A stretch of 64,000 nt of DNA, taken from Craterostigma plantagineum (lineage: Eukaryota > Streptophyta > Magnoliopsida > Lamiales > Linderniaceae). Where the stretch lies: contig JAPQWV010000002.1 in NCBI GenBank assembly GCA_027422505.1, positions 22,390,001 through 22,454,000 on the forward strand, written 5' to 3'. Positions 1 to 12,488 of the stretch are shown in pieces. Numbering within the stretch: position 1 is the stretch's first letter; every line of letters starts with the position of its first letter. The position numbers and the translations under genes were made by a program. Under the pieces are notes generated by a model. The model was not told where the DNA came from. It saw nothing but the letters and a program-made list of their open reading frames with translations, and did no database searches.

Positions 1-599
1 TTTTTTTTTTTTCATTTGAAAGGATGTACGAATCGTTTAAAGACTAGTTCGCGAAACACATCTACTCCCCCTCAATATTTGAAGTTTTGGGAATTTGAAC
101 CTCAAAGATAAAAACTTAAAGCAAAGAAATATTTTAATAAATAAAAATATTTCCCCGATTCTTAAGTTCGGGCGATTCGAAAGTTGCAAAGGAAGTTTCG
201 AGCGATGATCAGTTTCGGGCGATTCATAGGCTCGGTCATTTAATTAAAAATAAAATCCAAAGCAGTTCCGAGCGATTCTTAGTTCTCCGAGAAAAACATA
301 AATTAATTTGAAATTTCAGTTCAAAATTTTATAAAGGTAAAATTGACGAAATATTTCAAAACCTCCCCCTAAATTAATTGATTTTGTAAATTACTTAATC
401 ATGTAAACTAGGATTGAAAATGTTTTTCAGAATAAAATGCAGTTCTTCCTAGATTTTACTAACATAGTAGGTATGTTATTCATTTGAGCACATATGCATA
501 TTGAAAATACAGTGAACTACGAACAAGTAATTTTATGCATATTTAGAATTTACCAAATTTGTCAGTGTGGTTTTAGCTGTCCGCATCCCATTCCTTAAT
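1..599 (-). other. Non-coding 3' part of the left-edge element
   Basis: No convincing reading frame is seen. The stretch opens with a T run and has CTCCCCCT words near 64 and 363, which on the minus strand are polypurine tracts of the kind that prime plus-strand DNA synthesis. It also carries the CG-containing words TTCGGGCGATT and TTCGAGCGAT (about 165-290), which recur in the leaders of the other elements. Comparable purine tracts lie at 22900-22975 in the family B element, also after its protease remnant. Confidence 0.5.
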
Positions 600-603
600 C
601 ACG

Positions 604-700
604 TATGTGGGGCTGCTTCAGGTACCATACGTGAGGGATAATCGTGGTTACTCGCGTCGCCAACCAGTCACATGTGTGGAGTAACCATCTCTATGTACCT
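604..700 (-). pseudogene. Decayed, duplicated copia protease motif
   Basis: On the minus strand a GYSTHVTG-like peptide matches the C-S-T-H-M-T-G part of the copia aspartic protease active-site block (WYLDSGCSTHMTG in the family A copies here). The D-S-G triad is not preserved. A second degenerate copy of the same block lies about 60 bp away, around 604-640. A tandem pair with the same arrangement occurs at 23300-23430. The flanking frames are closed, so no protease can be made. The call rests on the short motif and its position after the linker. Confidence 0.5.
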
Positions 701-726
701 ATCCATGCTGGAAACTGCAAAACATC

Positions 727-1363
727 TCAAGCAGATTTTGGTACCCATCTAAGAATGGGTCCTTTCGTATTAGATCTAGAGTTTATGCATGCGTCTTTCA
801 TAGATTTATGTCCTAAGTCAACTTTAGGTTTATCTATAGCGTTAATTGTTGATTTAGGAACCCAAATCTTTCTAATTCCTAAGGGATAACAAAGGCTAGT
901 GCTTGCCCTAAGTTCTTCTTTTGCAATCCAGATTTTCTTAATTCCTAAAACTTTAGCTTTAGCTTCAGTATTAGGGTGCTTTGACTGGATGCTTTTTGTG
1001 ATCTTCTCGTTTGTCAAGTTTAGAACTGGACTTGGGAGACAATTGTGTAGGCTTTATCTTTCTGTTCGTTTGAATCTTCTCCTTTTGAGTTTGTGAGCCT
1101 AGCTTAGCAGAGAAGCGTTCGTCGTTCTTGGTTGTACGTGCATTTGCTAATCTAAAACGAGAATTTAAGGCTAGTGCATCATCATAAGAATAGTGAAAAT
1201 TAGAGAGCATAGATGTTCGTACAGGTTCAGACAATGAAATCATGGACGGAGATGTGGCAATGTTAGATTTAGCTTGTGACTGATGCCTACTATGCGAATT
1301 TGAACATGATGCTCTAAATTTAATTGCCTCCTTCTTTTTTAAAAGAAGGAGCACAATTTTCAA
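727..1363 (-). pseudogene. Basic Gag-pol linker with IWVPK motifs
   Basis: Two overlapping minus-strand frames, 1363-971 and 1017-727, encode a lysine- and serine-rich stretch. It contains KKIWIAK, RKIWVPKST and RWVPKSA. Short K-x-W-V-P-K blocks are common just before the protease of plant copia polyproteins, and the family A elements here have RKIWVKK and RKIWVRK at the matching place. The break between the frames is one of several that inactivate the polyprotein. There is no start codon of its own in a polyprotein context, so the listed ends are those of the open frames. Confidence 0.55.
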
Positions 1364-2261
1364 ATAACAGGTCGTCGCCTGTGGCTATCTCCTTTCCTTT
1401 CATTCTATTTAAAATTTTACCTGTAGGTGCATGCGAGGATAAGTTGGTACGCATTGATTTTCTCGATGCATTCTGCTTCCTTAGTGTCCTAGGCTTGGTT
1501 AGAGTTTCTATTTTAGACTCAGCTAGAGACATTTGTGGAGACGTTGAAGCTATAATGTTATTGATTTGTCTTTCGAGTGAGGAAATTATTATCAATAGCA
1601 CGCCATTTTCTACCTGAAAAACAATTCTTTCGGACTCTAGGGTCGAGCGCAAGTCAGATATTTCCTTAATTGCTGGTGGGATATATGCACTAGAGGGGCT
1701 GGACTGTGCTAAGTCACGGGACGTATTCTCGAGGATGATTGGTGTTGAAGGGGGAATAAGAGCATCTAAGTAGTCATAAGACAAAGGTATTTCCCTTGTC
1801 TTGTACCTATTATTCATAGCTTCATAGTCAAGTTGAATTTCTACTCCTGTCTTCCTATCTCCATCACTTTCTGGTGTGAAGGCCCTTAATTTAGTCATGT
1901 TAATCCCTAAATAGCTAATATTATACGGATCATATGGGTTTAGGGATTTATTCACAACTAGAGTAGGGTTTGGAACAAAGCCTAGGCCTGCACGTGGATC
2001 GTAGAATTCTGTGTCCTTAGGCTGGTTCAAGAAGATCGTTCGATCTGTTTGTCCTCTTTTTGTTAGGAGGTCCTCTAGCTTTTTAATCCTAGCATACAGT
2101 TTTACACGTTCTTTATTCAGGAGATCGAACTCGCATGTTTTATTGATTCGCTCGTCAATGCAAGTTGTCAATTTAGCGTTTAGCTCGCTAACCTGTGTCT
2201 TCAACTTTACTATTTCAGCGTCGCGACTGTCAATTTTGATTGCGCTACTTCTAGCAGGCAA
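1320..2261 (-). pseudogene. Gag-derived coiled-coil region, second half
   Basis: A minus-strand frame of 313 residues. Residues 15-75 are a heptad-rich helix (about VKLKTQVSELNAKL to RIKKLEDLL), then comes the block FLNQPKDTEFYDPRAGLGF at about residues 97-115. The rest is polar with another short helix and a basic tail. The same arrangement, coil then LNQP-x-x-TEFY, is in the family A elements at 15294-15773 and 45726-47069. This marks it as a conserved part of the Gag-side polyprotein between zinc knuckle and protease. Coiled coils there are plausible assembly segments; the biochemical role is not shown. It is out of frame with the upstream part (2210-2581), so it is broken. Confidence 0.65.
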
Positions 2262-2581
2262 TCAAGATTACTGATCTCTTGAAGCTGCCTGAGCAGACAT
2301 TGATAATTGTTATCAAATCGAGCTTGCAAGTCGTTGATTGTCCTCTCGTGATCAACACATTTGCTTATTGTTTGCTCGTAGTTTGAGACTTTGTTAGTTA
2401 AGTCAATGACTTTTGACGCTGATTCAGTTAAAATGACTTCAGAATTAGCTAAGCTAGTTTCTAGTCTATCTACGTTTTCACGTGTCATATCTAGATCGAC
2501 TATAGTCTTAGCTAGTTCATTTTCTACTGACCTAAAACTTGCTATGAAGAGCCGTAAATTTTCTTGGAGTTCGAAATACAA
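2210..2581 (-). pseudogene. Gag-derived coiled-coil region, first half
   Basis: A minus-strand frame of 123 residues, almost wholly helical by composition. It has repeated leucine heptads and the stretch NDLQARFDNNYQCLLRQLQE, which parallels ELKLKFENNYALLSLKVEEL in the family A copy at 45726-47069. It continues into the next segment through a frameshift in the 2210-2261 overlap. It follows the zinc-knuckle segment by about 120 bases, and no start codon of its own is required. Confidence 0.6.
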
Positions 2582-2698
2582 AACGGGGGTCTATAGATTC
2601 TACCTCCCTTTCTGAATATGCTTCCTCGTGTTTACCGTCATCGTCTGTCTCCATGTCCTTTTGCTCTGATTTAGCTCCTTTCACTAGGGCTATGTTGG

Positions 2699-3019
2699 CT
2701 ACATTTCTTGCTCGCTTTCAGATGTTTCATCGAGCCAACTGTCTTGTTCTGCCATCAAAGCTACTCCAGCTTTTGTTTGCTTAATCCGTCGTAATTTTCT
2801 AGAGTAGTACTCCTCACCCTTCTTTTTGGTTAGAAAGCAGTCTATAGCCGTGTGCCCAAGTTTTCTGCAATTATAGCATTTGATTGGCTCTGCCCTTTTC
2901 TTACTATGGGAGTTGTGGAAGGGTGCCATTGATTCGAAGTTTTCAGAATTTAAGCGTTGAAAACCTTTGGTGTACACCCAAAGACTGTGTTTGATTTCGA
3001 AACTTTGAGAAAATGCCAA
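2699..3019 (-). pseudogene. Gag fragment with CCHC zinc knuckle
   Basis: The minus-strand frame contains CYNCRKLGHTAIDC, a C-x2-C-x4-H-x4-C zinc knuckle (DNA about 2837-2878), followed by KKKGEEYYSRKLRR and an acidic tail ending ETSESEQEM. Zinc knuckles of this type bind RNA in retroelement capsid precursors. The frame stays open upstream of the listed start as QIHKRVNDHISNDLLRTFKH, and a similar trace occurs at 24800-24900 in family B. The conserved N-terminal Gag domain (UBN2-like) is not visible, so this is a truncated Gag. Confidence 0.7.
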
Positions 3020-3125
3020 GTCTTTTTCTATAATATGCTTGAATGTTCTAAGTAGATCGTTGGATATGTGATCGTTGACACGTTTGTGGATTTGCTTTCA
3101 AAATTTTACAAAAACGTCGTTTCAC

Positions 3126-4180
3126 CTATAAATTTGGATCCGGAAATATATTTTGAAAATTTTCGAAAAAAGGCCTAAAACAGACTGTAACTGTTGGGTT
3201 CAAACTTTCTTTCCTTTTTTTTTTTACAAAAATAATTCTAAGTTTGAAATCGATAGCAAAAATCAGGCGGAATTTGCAAAGTGAAGATTCACCGAATTTA
3301 ATTCGGGCGAATTGCTGTTCAAAGAGGATCGGAATCGGGCGATTGTTTGTCAAATGACTGAAATTCGCTGAGAATTTCAAATCGGGCGATTTTCAAATTC
3401 TAGCTACAGTACCAAATCGTGTGATTCAGCGATTTATATTCCTACAATGAATTTATTGAAATCGGGCCGATTTGCTATGTGAGGAACAAGTGAACTATTT
3501 ATTAAAATCGTGCGATTTAGTGCGTGGAATTTAACTTGCTACATTTGATTAGCTACACTGAATTCGCTACAGTGAAATCGGGTGATTTGCTACAGTAATC
3601 GGGCGAATAACTACAGTAATCGGTGAAATTTGAAATCGCTACAGTGAAATCGGGTGATTTGCTACAGTAATCGGGCGAATTGCTACAGTAATCGGGCGAA
3701 ATATGAAATCGCTACAGTGAAATCGGGCGATTTGCTACAGTAAATCGTGCGAATTGCTACAGTGATTTTTGTGAAACTCGTTTGCAATCGGACAAGTTGC
3801 TATAGTAACGCGCGACTTGATGCTACAGTGAATCGGGCACTTGTGCTACAGTAATCGCGCGCGACTTGTTGCTACAGTGACCAATTCAAATCGGGCGCTA
3901 CAGTGATTTGCTACAGTAATCCGAAATCGGGCGACTTGTTCATCTACCCGATTCTGGATTGAAAACTGACGAAAAAACAGATCCGATTCTACCCAAAAAC
4001 TCACCCAAATCAACTGAAAAGTGTCGGGTAATCACTTCAAATCACTCGAAAACAACCTAATTAGTTCTTGAGCTTGTAAAATCAGTAAAATCAACTCAAA
4101 AAAACTCAAGAACGAGGCAGAAATTCGAACTAAAAAAAAACCCAAAAAAATTCAAAAACTTGCTCAAATCCTAACGTGTT
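3126..4180 (-). repeat. Element leader with CTACAGT and TCGGGCGA repeats
   Basis: This is untranslated leader between the primer site and the Gag fragment. From about 3290 to 3950 two words alternate many times: GCTACAGTG or GCTACAGTA, and AATCGGGCGATTT or close variants. Spacing is irregular, so this is a degenerate cluster and not a clean minisatellite. The CG-rich words stand out against the AT-rich surroundings. The part from 3960 to 4180 is A-rich and featureless. No coding frame is supported here. Confidence 0.75.
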
Positions 4181-4193
4181 TGCTCTGATACCA
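4181..4193 (-). other. Primer binding site (initiator Met-tRNA)
   Basis: The minus strand reads TGGTATCAGAGCA, complementary to the 3' end of plant initiator methionine tRNA. It starts two bases inside the LTR edge, as in all the other copia-type copies of this window. Confidence 0.9.
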
Positions 4194-4195
4194 CT

Positions 4196-4539
4196 TGTTG
4201 GTCCTAATATATCCAACTAAAACACATTTCTAGCATTTTAACCACGAAAATAATGGGAAGAATTTAACTTATCGTGGGGGCGTGCGTGCGTGTTCTTGAG
4301 AGGGGTTGGAGTTTCTCTCACAAAAATTATTTTTTTGTATTTCTCACACACACAAGACCCTTCACTATGTGTTAGGGTTTTAGTACTTATACCACATGTT
4401 GGTATATTGTACTTGGGCCCTTGTAAGCCCATTACAAATAAGCTCACTAGGCTTTACAAATAAAAGCCCATTTTACTTAAATAAAAATTACAAGGCTTAG
4501 ATAAAATAATTAATTGAACACAATAAAATATTCCTAACA
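4196..4539 (-). repeat. 5' LTR of the left-edge element
   Basis: This is a 344-bp LTR. On the minus strand it begins TGTTAGGAATATT and ends ATTAGGACCAACA, so it has the expected TG...CA ends. A TATAAGTA box lies near 4384-4391 on the minus strand. The U3 start TGTTAGGAATATTTTAT is shared with the family B LTR at 26095-26429, but the rest differs, so the two are related and distinct families. The right flank is satellite. Confidence 0.85.
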
Positions 4540-7500
4540 TAACTTTAGTGGTTTTTCTGTAATTAATGACATTAATTGTATATCTAATAAATTTAGTTTT
4601 ATTTTCTATATTTAGTATTTTATTTCTATATAGTTTATTTAATATATTATACATAGAGTAAAACCTCTATAAATTAAAAATTGGGACCATGGAATTTTAT
4701 TAGAGAGATATTAATATATCGATAAATTAATATTTCATTAATTAAAAGAGAGACTCTTCAAATTCAACAAATTTGGAATGTATTGACGATAAATTAATTC
4801 AAAAATGTTTCATTAATTATATTCATGTACTCAAGACGATTTAGAAGTGTGAATTTATGAAAAATATCGTTCAAAAATTAGTTAAGGTACAATATCAAAT
4901 GCTCTCAGGATATCATTGGAGTACCGATCAGGGAAATTAAGCGCCACAAATTGGCGACAACAACCCTTCGCAACTTTTTGTTGCACCTAGAGAACTCGAC
5001 ATCGAAACTATTGCCTGTAATTTAATAAGTTAGGGGTGCACTCCGAAAATCTAACAAATAGATTCTTATTGTAGCAAATTACCTTAATTTATAATTGTAA
5101 TTTTTATGAATTATTAATATAGAGTTTTAATGGGACCTAATATTTATAAAGGGATTTTCCGAAAATTATTATGTTATTATCTTATCGAATTTGGTGATTT
5201 TTTTACAAAGGCCCAAGTCGGGACCGGAAGATTTTATTATTTTAGAGAGTTTATTAATTTATAGAGTATTAATTTATGGAGGTTTTACTGTAATAAATGA
5301 CATTAATTGTATTATCTAATAAATTTAGTTTTATTTTCTATATTTAGTATTTTATTTCTATATATTTATTTAATATATTATACATAGAGTAAAACCTCAA
5401 TAAATTAATAACATTGGGACCATGGAATTTTATTAGAGCGATATTAATATATCGATAAATTAATATTTCATTAATTAAAAGAGAGACTCTTCAAATTCAA
5501 CAAATTTGGAATGTATTGACGATAAATGAATTCAAATATGCTTCATTAATTATATTCATATACTCAAAACGATTTAGAAGTGTGAATTAATGAAAAATAT
5601 CGTTTGAAAATTAGTTATATCAAATGCTCTCAGGATATCATTGGAGTACCGATCAGGGATATTAAGCGACACAAATTGGCGACAACAACCCTTCGCAACC
5701 TTTTGTTTCAGCTAGAGAACTCGACATCGAAACTATTGACTGCAATTTAATAAGTTAGGGATGAACTCCGAAAAATCTAACAAATAGATTCTTATTTTAG
5801 CAAATTACCATAATTTATAATTGTAATTTTTATGAATTAATAATATAGAGTTTAATGGGACCAAATATTTATAAAGGGATTTTCTGAAAAATTATTATGT
5901 TATTATCTTATCGAATTTGGTGATTTTTTTTACAAAGGCCCAAGTCGGGACCGAAAGATTATATTATTTTAGAGAGTTTATTAATTATAGAGTATTAATT
6001 TATAAAGGTTTTACTGTAATTAATAACATTAATTGTATTATCTAATAAATTTATTTTTATTTTCTATATTTAGTATTTTATTTCTACATACTTATTTAAT
6101 ATATTATACATAGAGTAAAACCTCTATAAATTAATAACATTGGGAACATGGAATTTTATTAGAGAGATATTAATATATCGATAAATTAATATTTCATTAT
6201 TAAAAGAGAGACTCTTCAAATTCAACAAATTTGGAATGTATTGACGGTAAATGAATTCAAATATGCTTCATTAATTATATTCATATACTCAAAACGATTT
6301 AGAAGTGTGAATTAATGAAAATATCGTTTGAAAATTAGTTATATCAAATGCTCTCAGGATATCATCGGAGTACCGATCAGGGATATTAAGCGACACAAAT
6401 TGGCGACAACAAACCCTTCGCAACCTTTTGTTGCAGCTAGAGAACTCGACATCGAAACTATTGCCTGCAATTTAATAAGTTAGGGATGAACTCCGAAAGA
6501 TCTAACAAATAGATTCTTATTTTAGCAAATCACCATAATTTATAATTGTAATTTTTATAAATTATTAATATAGAGTTTTAATGGGACCTAATATTTATAA
6601 AGGGATTTTCCGAAAAATTATTATGTATTATCTAATCTAATTTGGTGATTTTATTACAAAGGCCAAGTCGGGACCGGAAGATTTTATTATTTTAGAGAGT
6701 TTATTAATTTATAGTATTAATTTATAGAGGTTTTCCTGTAATTAACGACATTAATTGTATTATCTAATAAATTTAGTTTTATTTTCTATATTTTGTATTT
6801 TGTTTCTATATACTTATTTAATATATTATACATAGAGTAATACCTCTATAAATTAATAACATTGGGACCATGGAATTTATTAGAGAGATATTAATATATC
6901 GTTAAATTAATATTTCATTAATTAAAAGATAGACTCTTCCAATTCAAAAATTTGGAATGTATTGACGATAAATGAATTCAAATATGTTCATTAATTATAT
7001 TCATGTACTCAAAACAATTTAGAAGTGTGAAGTAATGAAAAATATAGTTTGAAAATAGTTAAGGTACAATATCAAATGCTCCAGGATATCATTGGAGTAC
7101 CTATCAGGGATATTAAGCGACACAAAGGCTTGGCGACAACAAACCTTCGCAACTTTTTGTTGCAGCTAGAGAACTCGACATCGAAACTATTGACTGCAAT
7201 TTAATAAGTTATGGATGAACTCCGAAAAATCTAACAAATAGATTCTTATTTTAGCAATTACCATAATTTATAATTGTAATTTTTATGAATTATTAATATA
7301 GAGTTTTAATGGGACCTAATATTTGTAAAGGAATTTTCCGAAAAATTATTATGTTATTATCTTATCGAATTGGTGATTTTTTTACAAAGGCCAAGTCGGG
7401 ACCGGAAGATTTTATTATTTTAGAGAGTTTATTAATTTATAGTAATAATTTATAGAGGTTTTACTGTAATTAATGACATTAATTGTATTATTTAATAAAT

Positions 7501-10500
7501 TTAGTTTTATTTCCTATATTTAGTATTTTATTTCTATATATTTATTTAATATTATTACATAGATTAAGACCTCTATAAATTAATAACATTGGGACCATTG
7601 AATTTTATTAGAGAGATATTAATATATCGATAAATTAATATTTCATTAATTAAAAGAGAGACTCTTCAAATTCAACAAATTTGGAATGTATTGACGATAA
7701 ATGAATTCAAATATGTTTCATTAATTATATTCATTTACTCGAAACGATTTAGAAGTGTGAATTAATGAAAAATATCGTTTGAAAATTAGTTAAGGTACAA
7801 TATCAAATGCTCTCAGGATATCATTGGAGTACCGATCAGGGATATTAAGCGACACAAATTAGCGACAAAACCCTTCGCAAACTTTTGTTGCAGCTAGAGA
7901 ACTCGACATCGAAACTATTGACTGCAATTTAATAAGTTATGGATGACTCCGAAAAATCTAACAAATAGATTCTTATTTTGGCAAATTACCATAATTTATA
8001 ATTGTAATTTTTATGAATTATTAATATAGAGTTTTAATGGGACCTAATATTTATAAAGGAATTTTCCGAAAAATTATTATGTTATTATCTTATCGAATTT
8101 GGTGATTTTTTTACAAAGGCCAAGTCGGGACCGGAAGATTTTATTATTTTAGAGAGTTTATTAATTTATAGTAATAAGTTATAGAGGTTTTACTGTAACT
8201 AATGACATTAATTGTATTATTTAATAAATTTAGTTTTATCTTCTATATTTAGTATTTTTTTCTATATATTTATTTAATATATTATACATAGAGTAAAACC
8301 TCTATAAATTAATAACATTTGGACCATGGAATTTTATTAGAGAGATATTAATACATCAATAAATTAATATTTCATTAATTAAAAGAGAGACTCTTCAAAT
8401 TGAACAAATTTGGAAAGTATTGACGATTCAAATATGTTTCATTAATTATATTATGTACTCAAAACGATTTAGAAGTGTGAATTAATGAAAAATATCGTTT
8501 GAAAATAGTTAAGGCACAATATCAAATGCTCTCAGGATATCATTGGGAGTACCGACCAGGGATATTAAGCGACACAAATTGGCGACAACAACCCTTCGCA
8601 AGCTTTTGTTGCAGCTAGAGAACTCGACATCGAAACTATTGACTGCAATTTAATAAGTTAGAGATGAACTCCGAAAATCTAACAAATAGATTCTTATTTT
8701 AGCAAATTACCATAATTTATAACTGTAATTTTTATGAATTATTAATATAGAGTTTTAATGGGACCTAATATTTATAAAGGGATTTTCCGAAAAAATTATT
8801 ATGTTATTATCTTATCGAATTTGGTGATTTTTACAAAGGCCCAAGACGGAACGGAAGATTTTATTATTTTAGAGAGTTTATTAATTTATAGAGTATTAAT
8901 TTATAGAGGTTTTACTGTAATTAATGACATTAATTGTATTATCTAATAAATTTAGTTTTATTTTCTATATTAGTACTTTATTACTATATATTATATATTT
9001 ATTTAATATATTACACATAGAGTAAAACCTCTATAAATTAATAACATTGGGACCATGGAATTTTATTAATTTAGAGAGATATTAATATATCGATAAATTA
9101 ATATTTCATTAATTAAAAGAGAGACTTTTCAAATTCAACAAATTTGGAATGTATTGACAATCAATGAATTCAAATATGTTTCATTAGCTATATTCATTTA
9201 CTCAAAACGATTTAGAAGTGTGAATTAGTGAAAAATATCGTTTGAAAATTAGTTATGGTACAATATCAAATACTCTCAGGATATCATTGGAGTACCGACC
9301 AGGGATATTAAGCGACACAAATTGGCGACAACAACCCTTCGCAACTTTTTGTTGCAAGCTAGAGAACTCGACATCGAAACTATTAACTGAATTTAATAAG
9401 TTAGGGATGAACTCCGAAAAATCTCACAAATAGATTCTTATTTTAGCAAATTACCATAATTTATAATTGTAATTTTATGAATTATTAATATAGAGTTTTA
9501 ATGAGACCAAATATTTATAAAGGGATTTTCTGAAAAATTATTATGTTATTATCTTATCGAATTTGGTGATTTTTTTTTACAAATGCCCAAGTCGGGACCG
9601 AAAGGTTATATTATTTTTAGAGAGTTTATTAATTTATAGAGTATTAATTTATAAAGGTTTTACTGTAATTAATAACATTAATTGTATTATCTAATAAATT
9701 TATTTTTATTTTCTATATTTAGTATTTTATTTTCTATATACTTATTTAATATATTATACATAGAGTAAAACCTCTATAAATTAATAACATTGGGACCATG
9801 GAATTTTATTAGAGAGATATTAAATATATCGATAAATTAATATTTCATTAATTAAAAGAGAGACTCTTCAAATTCAACAAATTTGGAATGTATTGACGAT
9901 AAATGAATTCAAATATGTTTCATTAATTATATTCATGTACTCAAAACGATTTAGAAGTGTGAATTAAGGAAAAATATCGTTTAAAATTAGTCAAGGTACA
10001 ATATCAAATGCTCTCTGGATATCATTGGAGTACCGATCAGGATTAAGCAACACAAATTGGCGACAACAACCCTCGCAACCTTTTTGTTGCAGCTAGAGAA
10101 CTCGACATCGAAACTATTGACTGCAATTTAATAAGCTAGGATGAAACTCCGAAAATCTAACAAATAGATTCTTATTTTAGCAAATTACCATAATCTATAA
10201 TTGTAATTTTTATGAATTATTAATATAGAGTTTTAATGGGACCCTAATATTTATAAAGGGATTTTCCGAAAAAATTATTATGTTATTATCTTATCGAATT
10301 GGTGATTTTTTTACAAAGGCCCAAGTCGAGGGCGACCGGAAGATTTTATTATTTTAGAGAGTTTATTAATTATTGATTATTAATTTATAGAGGTTTTCTG
10401 TAATTAACGACAATTAATTGTATTATCTAATAAATTAATTTTATTTTCAATATTAGTATTTTTATTATATATTTATTTAATATATTATACACAGAGCAAA

Positions 10501-12488
10501 ACCTCTATGAAATTAATAACATTGGGACCATGGAATTTTATTAATTTAGAGAGATATTAATATATCGACAAATTAATATTTCATTAATAAAAGAGACTCT
10601 TCAAATTCAACAAATTTGGAATGTATTGACGATAAATGAATTCAAATATGTTTCATTAATTATATTCATGTACTCAAAACGATTTAGAAGTGTGAATTAA
10701 TAAAAAATATCGTTTGAAAATTAGATAAGGTACAATATCAAATGCTCTCAAGATATCGTTGGAGTACCGATCAGGGATATTAAGCGACACAAATTGGCGA
10801 CAAACAACCCTTCGCTACTTTTTGTTGCACCTAGAGAACTCGACATCGAAACTATTGCCTGCAATTTAATAAGTTAGGGATGCACTCCGAAAAATCTAAC
10901 AAATAGATTCTTATTTTAGCAAATTACCATAATTTATAATTGTAATTTTATGAATTATTAATATAGAGTTTTAATGGGACCTTATATTTATAAAGGGATT
11001 TTCCAAAAAATCATTATGTTATTATCTTATCGAATTTGGTGATTTTTTTACAAAGGCCCAAGTCGGGATCGGAAGATTTTATTATTTTAGAGAGTTTATT
11101 AATTTATTGATTAATAGAAGTTTTACTGTAATTAATGAAATTAATTGTATTATCTAATAAATTTAGTTTTATTTTCTATATATAGTATTTATATACAGTA
11201 AATCCTCTATAAATTAACAACATTGGGATTATGGAATTTTATTAATTTAGAGAGATATTAATATATCGATAAATTAATATTTCATTAATTAACAGAGAGA
11301 CTCTTCAAATTCAACAAATTTGGAATTTATAGACGATAAATGAATTCAAATATGTTTCATTAATTATATTCATGTACTCAAAACGATTTAGAAGTGTGAA
11401 TTAATGAAAAATATCGTTTGAAAGTTAGTTAAGGTACAATATCAAATGCTCTCAGGATATCATTGGAGTACCGATCAAGGATATTAAGCGACACAAATTG
11501 GCGACAACAACCCTTCGCAAGTTTTTGTTGCAGCTAGAGAACTCGACATTGAAACTACTGCAATTTAATAAGTTAGGGATGAACTTCGAAAAATCTAACA
11601 AATAAATTTATTTTAGCAAATGACCATAATTATAATTGTAATTTTACGGAATTATTAATATAGAGTTTGATGGGACCTAATATTGATAAAGGGATTTTCC
11701 GAAAAAATATTATGTTATTATCTTATCGAATTTGGTGATTTTGTACAAAGGCCCAAGTCGGGACCGGAAGATTTTATTATTTTAGAGAGTTTATTATTAT
11801 AGATTATTAATTTATAGAAGTTTTACTGTAATTAATGACTTTAATTGTATTATCTAATAAATTTAGTTTTCAATATTTAGTATTTTATTACTATATATTA
11901 TATATTTATTTAATTATATACATATAAGTAAAACCTCTATAAATTAATAACATTGGGACCATGGAATTTTTATTAATTTAGAGAGATAATAATATATCGA
12001 TAAATTAATATTTCATTAATTAAATGAGAGACTGTTCAAATTCAACAAATTTGGAATGTATTGACAATCAATGAATTCAAATATGTTTCATTAGCTATAT
12101 TCATTTACTCAAAACGATTTACAAGTGTGAATTAATGAAAAATATCGTTTGAAAATTAGTTAAGGTACAATATAAAAATGCTCTCAGTGATATCATTGGA
12201 GTACCGATCAGGGATATTAAGTGACACAAATTGGCGACAACAACCCTTCGCAACTTTTTGTTGCACCTAGAGAACTCGACATCGAAACTATTGCCTGCAA
12301 TTTAATAAGTTAGGGATGAACTCCGAAAAATCTAACAAATAGATTCTTATTTTAGCAAATACCATAATTTATAATTGTAATTTTTATGAATTATTAATAT
12401 AGAGTTTTAATGGGACCTAATATTTATAAAGGGATTTTCCGAAAAATTATTATGTTATTATCTTATCGAATTTGGTGATTTTTTTACA
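4540..12488. repeat. MITE-derived satellite, block 1
   Basis: Eleven monomers with a mean spacing of about 728 bp, measured from the core anchor CTCTCAGGATATCATTGGAG (4902, 5620, 6350, 7079, 7811, 8530, 9273, 10009, 10744, 11447, 12181). Each monomer starts with a left terminal repeat near GAGTAAAACCTCTATAAATT (4657, 5387, 6114, 6836, 7560, 8291, 9020, 9764, 10494, 11196, 11935). It runs through a GC-richer core containing GGCGACAACAACCCTTCGCA, then AAGTCGGGACCGGAAG, and ends with the inverted repeat AATTTATAGAGGTTTTACTG. About 105 bp of AT-rich spacer follows. Monomers from 4657 to about 8340 read TTATTAGAGAG, while most later ones read TTATTAATTTAGAGAG, so two subfamilies meet in this block. 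The last monomer is cut at 12488. No gene lies in the block. Confidence 0.9.

Larger units (their letters stand above)
1..4539 (-). mobile_element. Copia-type LTR element, 5' portion, no pol
   Basis: Read on the minus strand from 4539 leftwards the order is 5' LTR, a 2-bp gap, an initiator-Met-tRNA primer site, a repeat-rich leader, a Gag zinc knuckle, a coiled-coil region, a basic linker with IWVPK motifs, and a decayed protease motif. Purine tracts (seen as CTCCCCCT on the plus strand) follow and the window edge cuts the element. No integrase or reverse transcriptase lies between the protease remnant and the edge. The same gene order without pol occurs in the complete element at 20839-26429, so this is probably a related non-autonomous family. 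The right edge abuts satellite DNA directly. The left end and any target duplication lie outside the window. Confidence 0.8.

Noticed and set aside
1..12. T run at the window start as a poly(A) tail of a non-LTR element on the minus strand
   Set aside because: The minus-strand sequence next to it belongs to an LTR element by order and purine tracts, and no target duplication can be tested.
8758..8946. A 62-residue frame (starting MGPNIYKGIFRK) that recurs at 27450-27638 and 59737-59925 in the satellite
   Set aside because: It is the translation of the AT-rich right end of the monomer, is broken by indels in most copies, and has no codon signal or known motif.
9242..9433. 63-residue frame over the satellite core
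   Set aside because: Open in one monomer only; neighbours have stops. The core is conserved as DNA and not as protein.
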